Below, piece after piece: positions 1 to 9,226 of a stretch of DNA of 64,000 nt. The DNA comes from an uncultured Emergencia sp. (lineage in GTDB: Bacteria > Bacillota > Clostridia > Peptostreptococcales > Anaerovoracaceae), in contig CALLDR010000133.1 of the NCBI GenBank assembly GCA_937997955.1, forward strand, positions 1 through 64,000, given 5' to 3'. Position 1 is the first letter of the stretch, and every line of letters begins with the position of its first letter. Position numbers and translations under genes: made by a program. The notes below the pieces were generated by a model, which saw only the letters and a program-made list of their open reading frames with translations, searched no databases and had not been told where the DNA came from.

Positions 1-292
1 GATACTGCTGCTGGTGCCGCAGATAGGCTTCGCCGCATTTGGATATGGCAAGATCGTCAAAGATGTAGCCGTTGTCTATTTTACTGCCGTCCGGCTTCCG
101 CTCATCTTCCAAAAACCGCCGGAACATGCTCTGGTTCAGCGTCTTGCCAAAACGCCTCGGCCGGGTGAACAGGGTCACATTGGCGTGAACATCCAGAAAA
201 TCCTTCAGCGCTATGGTTTTATCCACGTAGTACAGGTTCATGTCTATCATTCTTTTTATATCTTCATATCCAATAGGAATCGGTTTCTTCAT
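1..292 (-). CDS. AAA-ATPase-like / PD-(D/E)XK nuclease family protein, 5' part only
   Basis: The first 97 codons of a gene that runs off the left edge. The ATG at 290-292 follows a GAGGTGAGG ribosome site. The peptide opens MKKPIPIGYEDIKRMIDMNL and contains TRPRRFGKTLNQSMFRRF, the N-terminal P-loop-like signature of the AAA-ATPase-like family that normally carries a C-terminal PD-(D/E)XK nuclease-like domain. It matches the complete gene at 51,289-52,986 almost residue for residue over this stretch, so the missing part is probably about 470 residues. These proteins occur in many copies in gut anaerobes; their function is not established, though defence or mobile-DNA roles have been suggested. 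Family call is firm, function unknown. Confidence 0.85.
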   Translation of the reverse strand, partial: MKKPIPIGYEDIKRMIDMNLYYVDKTIALKDFLDVHANVTLFTRPRRFGKTLNQSMFRRFLEDERKPDGSKIDNGYIFDDLAISKCGEAYLRHQQQY

Positions 293-480
293 CTGCCTCA
301 CCTCACTATCTATAGTATAAACGCAACGAAAGCAAATCACAAGAAAAAGCTAAAACAAAAAAGTCTTTCCAAAAATGCCTTTCCTGATTTTTGCGGCGAA
401 AGCTCAGGTTTTGCTGTAATTTGAAAACAAGTATATCGGATCAAAGGCATCAAAGCAGTCATGCTCCCCGAAATCCCGTT

Positions 481-510
481 TCCAAAAAAGTACACTTTTT
501 TGGATTTTTT
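481..510 (+). terminator. A/T-rich perfect inverted repeat with T-run
   Basis: Arms TCCAAAAAAG and CTTTTTTGGA (481-490 and 495-504) pair perfectly around a 4-base loop and are followed by six T on the plus strand. It has the shape of an intrinsic terminator, but no plus-strand gene lies upstream, so it could equally be a protein-binding palindrome. The rest of 293-546 shows no gene. Confidence 0.35.
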
Positions 511-546
511 GTTATTGCATGCTGTAATAAACCTCTTGGTCTGCAA

Positions 547-590
547 TAAAAAGGCCGGATTCCAACTTTTAATCAAGTTAAAATCCGACC
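547..590 (-). terminator. Rho-independent terminator after ald
   Basis: On the minus strand, 14-base arms (577-590 and 553-566) pair with G-U wobbles around a short loop and are followed by TTTTTATT. It lies 15 bases after the ald stop codon and closes the nhaC-ald transcript. Confidence 0.8.
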
Positions 591-605
591 CTTAAAGTAA
601 GTATT

Positions 606-1727
606 TTAGAATTCTTTTACGATATCATCAGGAGACGTAAACGGCAGGTTCAGCTTTTCCGCTGTTTCCAGCAAAGTCAGCTTTCCATCATAGGTAGTCA
701 GTCCGCGTCTCAGATGTTTGTCATCCTTCAGTGCCTGCTCTACGCCTTTGTTTGCGATAGCCAGTGCGAACGGCAGTGTGGCATTGGACAACGTAACGGA
801 CGCAGTCTGTGCAAAGGCTGAAGGAATGTTGTCCACGCAATAGTGCAGGATTCCTTCTTCATAGTAAACCGGCTCCTTATGATTTGTGGATCTGCAGGTC
901 TCTACAGCACCCTCATCATCGCAGGCAACGTCAATAATCATCGCGCCCGGTTTCATCAGTTTCAGATCCTCTCTGTTGATCAGATGATCTTTTCTGGTTT
1001 TCGGCCACAGGATGCAGTTGATGACTACATCAGACACCTTCAGGCATTCTACTAAATTGTCTCTGTTGGAGAACAGGAATTCTACATTATCCGGCATGAT
1101 CTCCTTTGCCTTCAGCATAGCATCATAGTTGACGTCCAACATGTTGACTCTGTTGCCGAATCCGGCCGCCAATTCACAGGCGCCCATACCGGAGTGTCCG
1201 CAGCCAATAATCGTGACTACTGGTGTCGGTGCGCCGCATACATTGGCCAGCAGTTTGCCGGTTCCTCCGTTAACGGTCTGTGCGAAATGAAGGGCCGCCA
1301 GAAAACCGCCTTTGCCCGCCAGTTCGCTCATAGGGCTCAGCAGAGGCCATTCACCTTTATCATCGGAAATGTCCTCATAGGCAATACTGGTGCACCTGCT
1401 GCCCATCAAAGCTTCTGTCTGATCTTTGTGTGCATTGGAGTGAATATACGTAAATACGATGAGATCATCTCTGAGATATTTGAATTCTTCCGGGAAAATT
1501 TCCTTTACCTTGTAGATCAGATCTACATTGTTCCAAACATCTTCTGCCTTCATCTCAATTTTCGCGCCGGCTTTGATGTAATCCTCATCTGTATAACCGC
1601 TGCCAAGACCCGCATCGTGTTCTACGATGACCTCATGGCCTTTTCTGGTCAGTTCTGCAACAGCTGACGGCACAGCGGCTACACGATATTCGCACTCTTT
1701 GATTTCCTTTGCAACTCCTATTTTCAT
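606..1727 (-). CDS. ald: Alanine dehydrogenase
   Basis: Interconverts L-alanine and pyruvate plus ammonia with NAD(H) in the cytoplasm. The 373-residue protein opens MKIGVAKEIKECEYRVAAVP, the family start, and carries the nucleotide-binding loop GCGHSGMGACELAAGFG near residues 176-192, both in the expected places for a full-length AlaDH/PNT family enzyme. I chose the ATG at 1725-1727 over the upstream GTG because GGGAGG sits 7 bases before it. It lies 34 bases after nhaC and shares its sigma-54 promoter and a downstream terminator. In this setting it would feed alanine into Stickland-type fermentation. No anomalies seen. Homologous lysine-ketoglutarate-like members of the superfamily are less likely given the length and start. 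Confidence 0.9.
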   Translation of the reverse strand: MKIGVAKEIKECEYRVAAVPSAVAELTRKGHEVIVEHDAGLGSGYTDEDYIKAGAKIEMKAEDVWNNVDLIYKVKEIFPEEFKYLRDDLIVFTYIHSNAHKDQTEALMGSRCTSIAYEDISDDKGEWPLLSPMSELAGKGGFLAALHFAQTVNGGTGKLLANVCGAPTPVVTIIGCGHSGMGACELAAGFGNRVNMLDVNYDAMLKAKEIMPDNVEFLFSNRDNLVECLKVSDVVINCILWPKTRKDHLINREDLKLMKPGAMIIDVACDDEGAVETCRSTNHKEPVYYEEGILHYCVDNIPSAFAQTASVTLSNATLPFALAIANKGVEQALKDDKHLRRGLTTYDGKLTLLETAEKLNLPFTSPDDIVKEF

Positions 1728-1761
1728 AATCACGCCTCCCTAGTTGTAAATTAAAATGCAA

Positions 1762-3162
1762 TTACAATGTCATACCGATAATCAGATATCCGATGCACGC
1801 AACGATGGCTGCAAGGAATGCATACGGCATCTGTGTCTTTACGTGGTCTACGTGGTCAGACCCTGCTGCCAGTGAGGATAAGATGGTTGTATCCGACAGT
1901 GGTGAGCAGTGATCTCCGAAGGTTCCTCCGCCCATGATGGCAGCAACGCTGGCGTATACTACTGGGCCAAGCTCTCCGCCGGTGATATTGAACGCAAGAG
2001 GAACAGCGATTGGAACCATGATGGCGAATACGCCCCAGGATGTTCCGGTAAAGAAAGAGACGAATGCGCAGATCAGGAAAGTCAGCACAACCAACAGAGC
2101 TGGAGTCAACCAGTTTTCCGTTACGCTGATAACATAGTCTGCAGTACCCAGTACGCCGGAAATGTGATTGATGCAGTATGCCATGGACAGAATCAGAATC
2201 GCGCTCATAACGCTCTTGATACCTTCCACTGCAGTATCCATCATCTCTTTCAGGGTAGCCATCTTCTGAATCAGCATTACAACAAACTGATAAGCGACTG
2301 CTACGACAAAAGCTTCCAGAGTCTTCGCGGATCCCAGGATGATGTAGGTTCCCAGGGTGATGCCGATGATGATAACAGCAGGCATCAGGAAGTTGAGCAG
2401 AAGATTCGGCTTGATGCCTTCTTTCGGCATGATGTTGTCCAGCTCTTTGGACAGCAGCGGCGTTGCACCGTCTGCAAACGGCTTGCCTTCCTCCATAGCT
2501 CTCTTCTCAGCCTTTCTCATCGGACCGAAATCAGGCAGAATCTTGCATGCGAACAGGCCGCAGAAGACCAAGGCGAAAATGCAGTAGAAGTTGTAAAGGG
2601 CAGCCTTTACTACGACCGCCTGTGCTGTATTGGCGTCTACGATTGCGCCCAGTCCCACCAGCAGGCCGGCTACGTAGATCGCCCATGAAGTGAACGGGAT
2701 CAGGCAGCAGATCGGCGCTGATGTAGAGTCACAGATGTATGCCAGCTTTTCTCTGGATACTCTTGCTTTGTCTGTGATCGGTCTCATGACGTTTCCGACG
2801 TACAGCGGTGAAAAGTAATCAGAGAAGAAGATGAAGATGCCCAGCGCGAAGGACAGAGAAGCTGCGCCTCTGTTCTTCAGATTGTACTTTCCGATCATGT
2901 CCGCAAAAGCTTTGATCGCGCCGGACTTCTGGAAATAAGCAACCATGATTCCGATGAATACTTCGATAGCTAAAACCCAGATGAAGTCCGCATTTCCCAG
3001 GGCCTCCTGAATCAGCCCGGTAAATCCGGTGATAACGTTTTGTCCGGAGATGACAATACCGACAATGACACCAATCAGGATAGAGAGCAGTGCGTCTCTT
3101 GTCACAAATGCCAGAACCAGTGCGACCGCCGCCGGAGCTAATGATAAAATACCATATTCCAT
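1762..3162 (-). CDS. nhaC: NhaC-family Na+/H+ antiporter
   Basis: Integral membrane protein of 466 residues with about eleven hydrophobic segments and the NhaC-family stretch FFTGTSWGVFAIMVPIAVPL in the C-terminal half, followed by a GGGTFGDHCSPLSDTT motif. Family members exchange sodium for protons, some couple this to malate/lactate or amino-acid movement. The start MEYGILSL at 3162 follows AGGAAGG; a longer start at 3189 has no ribosome site and falls within the untranslated palindrome. First gene of a two-gene operon with ald, driven by a sigma-54 promoter 59 bases upstream. The pairing with alanine dehydrogenase suggests sodium-linked alanine handling, which is inference. Confidence 0.88.
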   Translation of the reverse strand: MEYGILSLAPAAVALVLAFVTRDALLSILIGVIVGIVISGQNVITGFTGLIQEALGNADFIWVLAIEVFIGIMVAYFQKSGAIKAFADMIGKYNLKNRGAASLSFALGIFIFFSDYFSPLYVGNVMRPITDKARVSREKLAYICDSTSAPICCLIPFTSWAIYVAGLLVGLGAIVDANTAQAVVVKAALYNFYCIFALVFCGLFACKILPDFGPMRKAEKRAMEEGKPFADGATPLLSKELDNIMPKEGIKPNLLLNFLMPAVIIIGITLGTYIILGSAKTLEAFVVAVAYQFVVMLIQKMATLKEMMDTAVEGIKSVMSAILILSMAYCINHISGVLGTADYVISVTENWLTPALLVVLTFLICAFVSFFTGTSWGVFAIMVPIAVPLAFNITGGELGPVVYASVAAIMGGGTFGDHCSPLSDTTILSSLAAGSDHVDHVKTQMPYAFLAAIVACIGYLIIGMTL

Positions 3163-3181
3163 AAGTTTCCTTCCTTTCTTT

Positions 3182-3197
3182 CCGGGCACGTGCCCGG
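3182..3197. promoter_or_regulatory. Perfect 16-base palindrome in the nhaC untranslated leader
   Basis: CCGGGCACGTGCCCGG is a perfect palindrome lying between the sigma-54 promoter and the nhaC ribosome site. It could form a 5' stabilising stem in the mRNA or bind a dimeric regulator; the sequence alone does not decide. Confidence 0.5.
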
Positions 3198-3220
3198 CAG
3201 TATTTTTACAAAATTATATA

Positions 3221-3237
3221 TAGCAACAACCGTGCCA
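3221..3237 (-). promoter_or_regulatory. Sigma-54 (-24/-12) promoter of nhaC-ald
   Basis: On the minus strand TGGCACGGTTGTTGCTA matches the consensus TGGCAC-N5-TTGC exactly with correct spacing. Transcription should start near 3209, 47 bases before the nhaC ATG. An activator gene of the sigma-54 family lies directly upstream. Confidence 0.92.
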
Positions 3238-3240
3238 CAA

Positions 3241-3286
3241 AAAACAGCAGGGAAGAATCGTTGAAATTTCAACATTCATTCCCTGC
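3241..3286 (-). terminator. Terminator of the upstream sigma-54 activator gene
   Basis: A 40-base imperfect palindrome (3247-3286), with outer arms GCAGGGAA and TTCCCTGC and an inner GTTGAAATTTCAAC, is followed on the minus strand by TGTTTTTTG. It isolates the activator transcript from the nhaC promoter that begins just beyond it. Confidence 0.72.
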
Positions 3287-3320
3287 CCTTCTTCATTTTT
3301 CAGTTTATTCAAAATTTAAT

Positions 3321-3369
3321 GGCGAAAATTCAGCGGCAATTATTTAGCTTATTCGACAATTTTTTGTCT
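3321..3369. promoter_or_regulatory. Paired dyads, probable activator binding sites for nhaC
   Basis: Two dyads lie upstream of the nhaC promoter: GGCGAAAATTCAGC (from 3321, imperfect) and CGACAATTTTTTGTC (from 3354). They begin 84 and 117 bases above the promoter's upstream edge, about three helical turns apart. The same two motif types occur at 83 and 118 bases above the grdE promoter, which supports a role as enhancer sites for the sigma-54 activators. Confidence 0.55.
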
Positions 3370-3400
3370 TCACCGACGGTTTCTTTCTGTCCATAGAAGT

Positions 3401-4813
3401 CTACAGGTTCAGCTTTTCCATCCGATACCTCAGCGTCTGCCGCGGGAGACCAAGAATCTCGCTGGCCTTTGACTTATTTCCTCCCGCCATCTCCAGGGCC
3501 TTGACGATCAGCTTCTTTTCAACAGCGCCCAGGATTTCAGAATAGGCGATATGATCTTCCTCGGCAAATGAGTCAGCAACGCCTGCTTCCGATATCCACA
3601 CGCTTTCCTGTTTTTGTTCCCTGGCAAAGATCTCCTGAATATATTTAGGCATTCTTTCCACAGTCAGCAATCCGCCTTCCTTCTGCGATGCAACCATGAA
3701 TTCTATGGCGTTTTTCAATTCTCTTACGTTGCCGCCCCAGTCATAGTCTAAGAATAAGCGCCGCGCATCTTCTCTCATACCCGTCACATTCCGGTTGTAT
3801 GCCTGGCTGAAATATTCTATATAATAGCGGATATACAGATCGATATCCTCCCTCCGCTGGCGCAGGGGCGGCAGAGAGATCAGTCCGCTGGAAAAGCGGT
3901 AAAACAGGTCGCTGCGAATAATCTTCTCTTCGATAGCCACAGTCGGATCAATGTTCATAGCTCCGATGACCTTCACGTTGACATGCCTGTCCGTATTGCT
4001 GCCCAAGGGGCGGAACGTTCCGTCCTGCAAAACTCTCAGCAGCTTTGACTGCACGTGATAAGGGATAGAATTCAGCTCATCCAGGAACAGGATTCCCCCA
4101 TCAGCCGCCTCAAACAGCCCTTTTTTATTTTCCGCTCCTGTGTATATTCCCCGTACAGTTCCGAAAAGAATGGATTCCATCAGGTTTTCGGGGACAGCGG
4201 CGCAGTTCTGGATAATAACCTTGTTCTTAGGTACCTGGCTGTAAGAGATCATAGCCTGAGCAAAGAGTTCCTTGCCCGTGCCCGTCTCTCCATAGATCAG
4301 CACGGGATTAGGCAGTTCTGCCAGGAGCTTTGCCCGCTCGATGCTCTCCTTCATCTCATCATTGATCGTAAGAATACTGTCAAAGGTGATCAGGCCCGCC
4401 TCTTTTTTAAGGCTCAGGATGAAATCATCAAATTTCTTATTGCCGTCCAAAACATCGGCCTCATTAGTGACGTCCATGGCCAATTCAACGACGGCCACAA
4501 TCTGACCCTTGCGCCGCAGCGGCAAAGCCACATTGTTGGTCAGATACCTGCGGCCCAGATAGTCGTGATACTCCTGCCGCTTGTTGACGATGACACTGCC
4601 AGTTTCCATACATCTGGCAACGTTGCTGTCTTCCCTCTTTATTTCCGGATAGATGGAAAAATAATCTTTGTTCAAAATGTCAGAAGCCGTATATTCGCTG
4701 GACATGTCGTTGATATGCTTGTCATACCTGGTGTTATACACGATTTTATAGTTGGTATCGACAATGAGAATATAGTCCAGGCTGTCGATGACCAGATTCC
4801 CCACATTCAACAT
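3401..4813 (-). CDS. PAS-domain sigma-54-dependent activator (first of four)
   Basis: A 470-residue enhancer-binding protein. The N-terminal PAS-like sensor (about 10-115) is followed by an AAA+ core with Walker A GETGTGKE (175-182), the sigma-54-contact loop as GIYTGA (222-227) where GAFTGA is usual, Walker B ILFLDE (241-246), and a C-terminal Fis-type helix-turn-helix ending in NKSKASEILGLPRQTLRYRM. It should bind upstream DNA and hydrolyse ATP to open sigma-54 promoters, probably in response to an amino acid or metabolite. Its start overlaps the lysR stop by 7 bases, so it closes the sel-lysR run, and its terminator sits just before the nhaC-ald sigma-54 promoter, its most likely target. 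The sensed ligand is unknown. Confidence 0.9.
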   Translation of the reverse strand: MLNVGNLVIDSLDYILIVDTNYKIVYNTRYDKHINDMSSEYTASDILNKDYFSIYPEIKREDSNVARCMETGSVIVNKRQEYHDYLGRRYLTNNVALPLRRKGQIVAVVELAMDVTNEADVLDGNKKFDDFILSLKKEAGLITFDSILTINDEMKESIERAKLLAELPNPVLIYGETGTGKELFAQAMISYSQVPKNKVIIQNCAAVPENLMESILFGTVRGIYTGAENKKGLFEAADGGILFLDELNSIPYHVQSKLLRVLQDGTFRPLGSNTDRHVNVKVIGAMNIDPTVAIEEKIIRSDLFYRFSSGLISLPPLRQRREDIDLYIRYYIEYFSQAYNRNVTGMREDARRLFLDYDWGGNVRELKNAIEFMVASQKEGGLLTVERMPKYIQEIFAREQKQESVWISEAGVADSFAEEDHIAYSEILGAVEKKLIVKALEMAGGNKSKASEILGLPRQTLRYRMEKLNL

Positions 4814-5724
4814 TTAGATTTCCCCCTCTGTTCAAAGTATTCCAGAACATAATTGCGAAACTGCATAGCCACCGGCGACAGTGTCATGTTCCGGTTGTAA
4901 ACCAGGTAAAATTCCCGTTCCAGATGAATGTCAGCCAGTTCAAAGGTTAAATAGCCGGCGTCTTCGCCGTCACCTTCCGTGACTACCTGGGAAACGATGG
5001 ACACGCCTAAACCGCCGGAGACACACTGCTTAATGGCTTCCAGGCTGTTCAGTGTCGCTGCAATCTTCAGTTTTTCACCCCGTTTGCGATACGCCTTTTC
5101 CTCAAAGGTGTTCCTCGTCGCTGAACCCTCTTCGCGCCAGACAAAAGGCTCGTCCAGAAAATCCTCTCCGGCAATGCTTCCTGCTGCTTCATGCAGTGCC
5201 AAAAACTTCTCTGTCCTGGGTGTGATCAAAACGCAGGTGTCCTTGCAGAGGAGCTCACAGCCCAAACTGTTGTTTTTGTATTCTCCGGTAAAGCCCAATT
5301 CACCTTTGTTCTCCAATATGTGGTTCCAGACCATACTACTGTCTGATTGTTCCAGATAAAACCTTACCGCCGGAAATTCCTCACGGAATCGGGACATCAG
5401 GGCAGGCAGAATATACTGTCCGGGAATACTGGACGCCTGTAATTCCACAATGCCAGATACCTCTTTTCCCATTTCTCCCATAGCATAAATCGCCTTTTCC
5501 CGGGTATTGATCATGTTGATCGCATATTTGTAAAATTCTCGTCCCTGCTTTGTTGGACGTGATTCCTTTCCCAGGCGGTCTATCAGCGTCACTCCCAACT
5601 CCTTCTCCAAAGAACTGATATGGGTACTGATGGTCGGCTGAGTCAAAAATGACGCATCCGCCGCCTTGGAAAAGCTCTTGTACTTTATGACATTGATAAA
5701 TGCTTCGATCTGTTTAAATTCCAT
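4807..5724 (-). CDS. Selenium-associated LysR-family regulator
   Basis: A 305-residue LysR-type transcription factor with an N-terminal winged helix (1-60; the start MEFKQIEAFINVIKYKSFSK is typical) and a C-terminal substrate-binding fold (about 90-295). It lies 12 bases after selB, and a recognised LysR subfamily is associated with selenium metabolism; position and length fit that subfamily. It probably reports on a small metabolite to adjust selenium or sulfur genes, but neither effector nor targets can be read from sequence. GAGAGGAG precedes the ATG. It is co-transcribed with selA and selB. Confidence 0.82.
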   Translation of the reverse strand: MEFKQIEAFINVIKYKSFSKAADASFLTQPTISTHISSLEKELGVTLIDRLGKESRPTKQGREFYKYAINMINTREKAIYAMGEMGKEVSGIVELQASSIPGQYILPALMSRFREEFPAVRFYLEQSDSSMVWNHILENKGELGFTGEYKNNSLGCELLCKDTCVLITPRTEKFLALHEAAGSIAGEDFLDEPFVWREEGSATRNTFEEKAYRKRGEKLKIAATLNSLEAIKQCVSGGLGVSIVSQVVTEGDGEDAGYLTFELADIHLEREFYLVYNRNMTLSPVAMQFRNYVLEYFEQRGKSKC

Positions 5725-5736
5725 GTCTGCTCCTCT

Positions 5737-7650
5737 CTAATGCAGGACTCTGACATCGTCGACCTTTTTCGTCACCTTCTGTCGGTCCAGATACTCCAGA
5801 ATCACGATGGCGAACTTTCTGGACGCCCCAATAAGATCTCTAAATTCCGCCAGGGTGATCTGACCATTTTCTTCGATATGACGCTTCAGGCCATGGACAG
5901 CCCACTGAAAAGCATCGGCGTCGATGCTGTACTGATAATCCAATCTGACCAGCTTCCCTTCCTCAGCCAGGCTTTCGATGATATGACGGGCATTTACCTT
6001 ATCCTTTTCCCGGTCCAGCACCTCGTCTACCGTCGGCATTTCAAATCTGCATGTTCGGTAATATTGGAGGAGCCGCTGCCGCATCTCTTTCATCTCCTGC
6101 GAATACTGTATCTCGAAATCATACAGAGCAGCACGCTTGTCACTGATCTTAATCAGAAGCCTTTCCTCCATATAAACCAGCATATCTTCGATCACCTTGC
6201 TGTCATCAATGCGCAGTTTCTGCCCCAGTCTTGATTTAAACTCTTCTTTGGGCATACCGGCAGAGAGCACGTTCTGCTGATGATAGTCCTGCAGCAGCGC
6301 TGTTCCGCATGCCGCGGCCTTCTGCAGGTATTCTGCATGCATTACGTATTGCTTCTTTATCAGTCTGATCCTGTCATCCTGCAAAAGCTGATGCAGCAGC
6401 TCCTTCAAGCGGCTTTCCGGCATACGCAGCCTGGCGCCGAGAAGTTCTTCTGTCAGCAGCATAGAACTGTTCTCCAAGATGACCAGTTCCAGAACTTCAA
6501 TATCTGATCCCTGGTCCTTCACGGCCAGAGCCTGCAAAACATCGTCATCCCTCCTTTTATGCTTTTTCGGGCAGGCATCCAAAACTCTGCCTCCGCCGAT
6601 CGTAATCATCGGGGAGTAGAATCGAATAATAAACCTGTCCTCCCGCTTTACTGCCAGGGGTTCTTCCAGCCGCAGCTGCGCATAGCAAGCATCTCCAAGA
6701 ACCGCACTGTCACGATCCAGCAAAATGACTTTACCCAATACCTGCGAAGATCCACAGTAGACATGGACCCGGCTTCCATTTTTTACTTCTCTGTCCGTAT
6801 CGTCAAAGAGCTCCAATTTAACGTCCAGCATCATAGAAGGAGAAACCGCACCGGTCCTCGCTAAAACCTGTCCTCGATACAACTCTTCCCTCTTTATCCC
6901 CGACAGGTTGATGGCCGTTCTCTGTCCCGCCACGGCACAGTCCACCGGCTGCCCGTGAACCTGCAGATTTCTCACCTTGCAGACACGTCCTTCAGGATAA
7001 GCTGCGATTTCATCTCCCGTATTTACCTGTCCTTCTAACAGGGTTCCCGTAACTACAGTGCCAAAACCATCCATGGTAAAAACCCTGTCTATGGGAAGCC
7101 GGAACAACGCTGGATCTTGATTTTTCAACAGTTCATCATCTATCGTTTCCGTGATCAGCTGCTTCAGCTCTTCGATGTGGTAACCGTCAAAAGCCGATAC
7201 CTCTATGGACGGCGCTCCGTCCAGAAAGGTTCCTGCAGTTAATGTCCGCCCATCTTCTTTTACAAGCTCTATCCATTCCTCATCGCTGACCATATCGCGT
7301 TTAGTATATACCACGATACCCCGCCGAATTCCCAACATATTCAGAATCTGCAGGTGTTCTCGTGTCTGCGGCATAACACCTTCATCCAGTCCGATGATCA
7401 GCAGTACCAGATCGATACCGCCGATTCCAGCCAGCATGTTTTTAATAAATTTTTCGTGTCCTGGCACATCGATGATCCCTATATTGTATCCGTTGTAATG
7501 CAGATCAGCAAAACCGTTCTCAATGGTAATGCCTCTTTTTTTCTCTTCTTTCAGCCGGTCCGTATCAATGCCGGTCAGTGCTTTGATCAGACAGGTTTTT
7601 CCGTGGTCCACATGTCCGGCAGTGCCGACGATGACATTCTTCACACTCAT
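5737..7650 (-). CDS. selB: Selenocysteine-specific elongation factor SelB
   Basis: Delivers selenocysteyl-tRNA to ribosomes paused at UGA by binding the SECIS hairpin in the mRNA. The 637-residue protein has an EF-Tu-like GTPase domain (GHVDHGKT at 12-19, DVPGHEKF at 61-68), beta-barrel domains II and III, and a long C-terminal part (about 370-637) consistent with the winged-helix repeats that read SECIS RNA. Its ATG overlaps the selA stop (ATGA), so the two are translationally coupled. With tRNA(Sec), selA and selD nearby, the full decoding set is present. Confidence 0.95.
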   Translation of the reverse strand: MSVKNVIVGTAGHVDHGKTCLIKALTGIDTDRLKEEKKRGITIENGFADLHYNGYNIGIIDVPGHEKFIKNMLAGIGGIDLVLLIIGLDEGVMPQTREHLQILNMLGIRRGIVVYTKRDMVSDEEWIELVKEDGRTLTAGTFLDGAPSIEVSAFDGYHIEELKQLITETIDDELLKNQDPALFRLPIDRVFTMDGFGTVVTGTLLEGQVNTGDEIAAYPEGRVCKVRNLQVHGQPVDCAVAGQRTAINLSGIKREELYRGQVLARTGAVSPSMMLDVKLELFDDTDREVKNGSRVHVYCGSSQVLGKVILLDRDSAVLGDACYAQLRLEEPLAVKREDRFIIRFYSPMITIGGGRVLDACPKKHKRRDDDVLQALAVKDQGSDIEVLELVILENSSMLLTEELLGARLRMPESRLKELLHQLLQDDRIRLIKKQYVMHAEYLQKAAACGTALLQDYHQQNVLSAGMPKEEFKSRLGQKLRIDDSKVIEDMLVYMEERLLIKISDKRAALYDFEIQYSQEMKEMRQRLLQYYRTCRFEMPTVDEVLDREKDKVNARHIIESLAEEGKLVRLDYQYSIDADAFQWAVHGLKRHIEENGQITLAEFRDLIGASRKFAIVILEYLDRQKVTKKVDDVRVLH

Positions 7651-9047
7651 CTTTGACCCTCCACAATGTTCCGCAGCTTATCTGCGACCATCACCTGCTC
7701 TTCCCGCGTTATCGTTCTGACATTGATCAGAACCCGGTCATGGGCAGCCCGCGTGATGACAGGCAGTTCACCTTCTCTCAGCGCTCTCTCCAAGTGCTGT
7801 GTCGATAATTCTCTATGCCGGATTCCGACAGCAAAGCCAGGCAGCGTGCTGCCTGGCGCAGAACCGCCGCCAACTTTGTCTTCACAGTTCAGCACCTTTG
7901 CATCAAATCCACATTCCAGCTTTTCTATCCGTTCTTTCAGCTCCAATGCATCCCTTCGCAGAGATCCCATCTCTCTGGTCAGCATGGAGAGAACCGGCAA
8001 ATCTTTTTTCGCCTGCTCTCTGTCATGATACGTGCGGAAAGTCGCTTCCATAGCTGCCAGGGTCAGCTTATCTACCCGAAGAACTCGAGCGAGGGGGTGC
8101 TGCTTCATCCTTGTAATGTACGCCTTCTTTCCTGCGATGACGCCTCCCTGCGGTCCTCCTAAAAGCTTGTCTCCGCTGAACAGGACCACGTCTGCCCCAT
8201 CGGCCAGCCCCTGCCGCACCGTCGGCTCTGAGATATCCTGACACAGATCCATCATCAGGCCGCTCCCCAGATCGTAGATGACCGGCAGACTGTACTTTTG
8301 CCCCAGTTTCACCAAATCCTTTAAAGCTGTCTCTTCCGTAAATCCGATGATCTTGTAGTTGCTGGTATGAACCTTCAGCAAAGCGCCGGTTTCCTCACTG
8401 ATCGCTCGTTCATAATCACGCAGCCGGGTCTTGTTGGTAGTTCCTATCTCCCGCAGAACAGCGCCGCTTTCTTCCATAATCTCTGGGATTCTGAAAGAAC
8501 CTCCAATTTCCACCAATTCTCCGCGTGACAGGATGATTTCCTTTCCCCTTCCCAGAGCCGCCAGGCACAGCATGGTGGCCGCCGCGTTGTTATTCACCAC
8601 CATGGCTGCTTCCGCCCCGGTAATCTTGCAGATCAGTCCCTCTACGTGACTGTGCCGTGAACCTCGGGTCCCTGCCGCAGGGTCATATTCTAAGGTCGAA
8701 TAGCTGCCTGCCACATCCACTACTGCTTTTACAGCAGCCGGAGACAGGCAGGCCCTCCCAAGGTTTGTATGCAAAACTACGCCGGTTCCATTGATGACCC
8801 GGCGTAGACTCTTTCTGGCTGAGAGAAGAATACGCACTGCTGCTTCCTCCGCGATCCAGTCATAGGTAATTTTTTCCTCCCAGTTTTCCCCTTCTCCGCA
8901 CAAGATTTTCTGACGCAGTTCTTCCAGCAAAGCTCGGATCACATCGACGGCCTGGCTATGCGGGAGATTTTCCCCCGCCTTTTGGATCCTGCCGTCCTTT
9001 AACAATTCATCTACCTTGGGCAGCTTTCGCAGTAATTCACGGTCCAT
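7647..9047 (-). CDS. selA: L-seryl-tRNA(Sec) selenium transferase
   Basis: Pyridoxal-phosphate enzyme that converts seryl-tRNA(Sec) to selenocysteyl-tRNA(Sec) using selenophosphate. The 466 residues include the N-terminal tRNA-binding region, the conserved VINGTGVVLHTNLGRA block (about 84-99) and the PLP lysine in LFSGDKLLGGPQGG (Lys294). Length is normal. Ribosome site AGGAGAAGG precedes ATG. It follows tRNA(Sec) by 21 bases and is coupled to selB. Confidence 0.96.
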   Translation of the reverse strand: MDRELLRKLPKVDELLKDGRIQKAGENLPHSQAVDVIRALLEELRQKILCGEGENWEEKITYDWIAEEAAVRILLSARKSLRRVINGTGVVLHTNLGRACLSPAAVKAVVDVAGSYSTLEYDPAAGTRGSRHSHVEGLICKITGAEAAMVVNNNAAATMLCLAALGRGKEIILSRGELVEIGGSFRIPEIMEESGAVLREIGTTNKTRLRDYERAISEETGALLKVHTSNYKIIGFTEETALKDLVKLGQKYSLPVIYDLGSGLMMDLCQDISEPTVRQGLADGADVVLFSGDKLLGGPQGGVIAGKKAYITRMKQHPLARVLRVDKLTLAAMEATFRTYHDREQAKKDLPVLSMLTREMGSLRRDALELKERIEKLECGFDAKVLNCEDKVGGGSAPGSTLPGFAVGIRHRELSTQHLERALREGELPVITRAAHDRVLINVRTITREEQVMVADKLRNIVEGQR

Positions 9048-9068
9048 ATCCTTCTCCTATTTTCAATT

Positions 9069-9165
9069 TGGCGGGAGTATGTGGGAATCGAACCCACCCA
9101 AGAGGCTCCTAACCCCTCGCACTGGTTTTGAAGACCATAGAGCACACCAGCACTCATCTACTCCC
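9069..9165 (-). tRNA. selC: tRNA-Sec (anticodon TCA)
   Basis: The minus strand gives a 97-base tRNA beginning GGGAGTAGATG, with the anticodon loop CTTCAAA (TCA, reads UGA), a long variable arm, a T arm with GGTTCGATTCC, an acceptor strand CTCCC, discriminator G and an encoded CCA. The long acceptor/T-stem and large extra arm are those of selenocysteine tRNA rather than a suppressor or tRNA-Ser. It is embedded between grdB and selA, 61 bases after the first and 21 before the second, so it is probably processed from the operon transcript. Confidence 0.95.
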
Positions 9166-9226
9166 AGATTCTGTTTCAGTTTCAGAAGGGAAGCTGCAGC
9201 CTGCAGCCTCCCTTCCCATATTCCTG

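Noticed and set aside
337..576. 79-codon minus-strand frame left of ald
   Set aside because: It spans the ald terminator and an A/T palindrome, has no ribosome site and resembles nothing.
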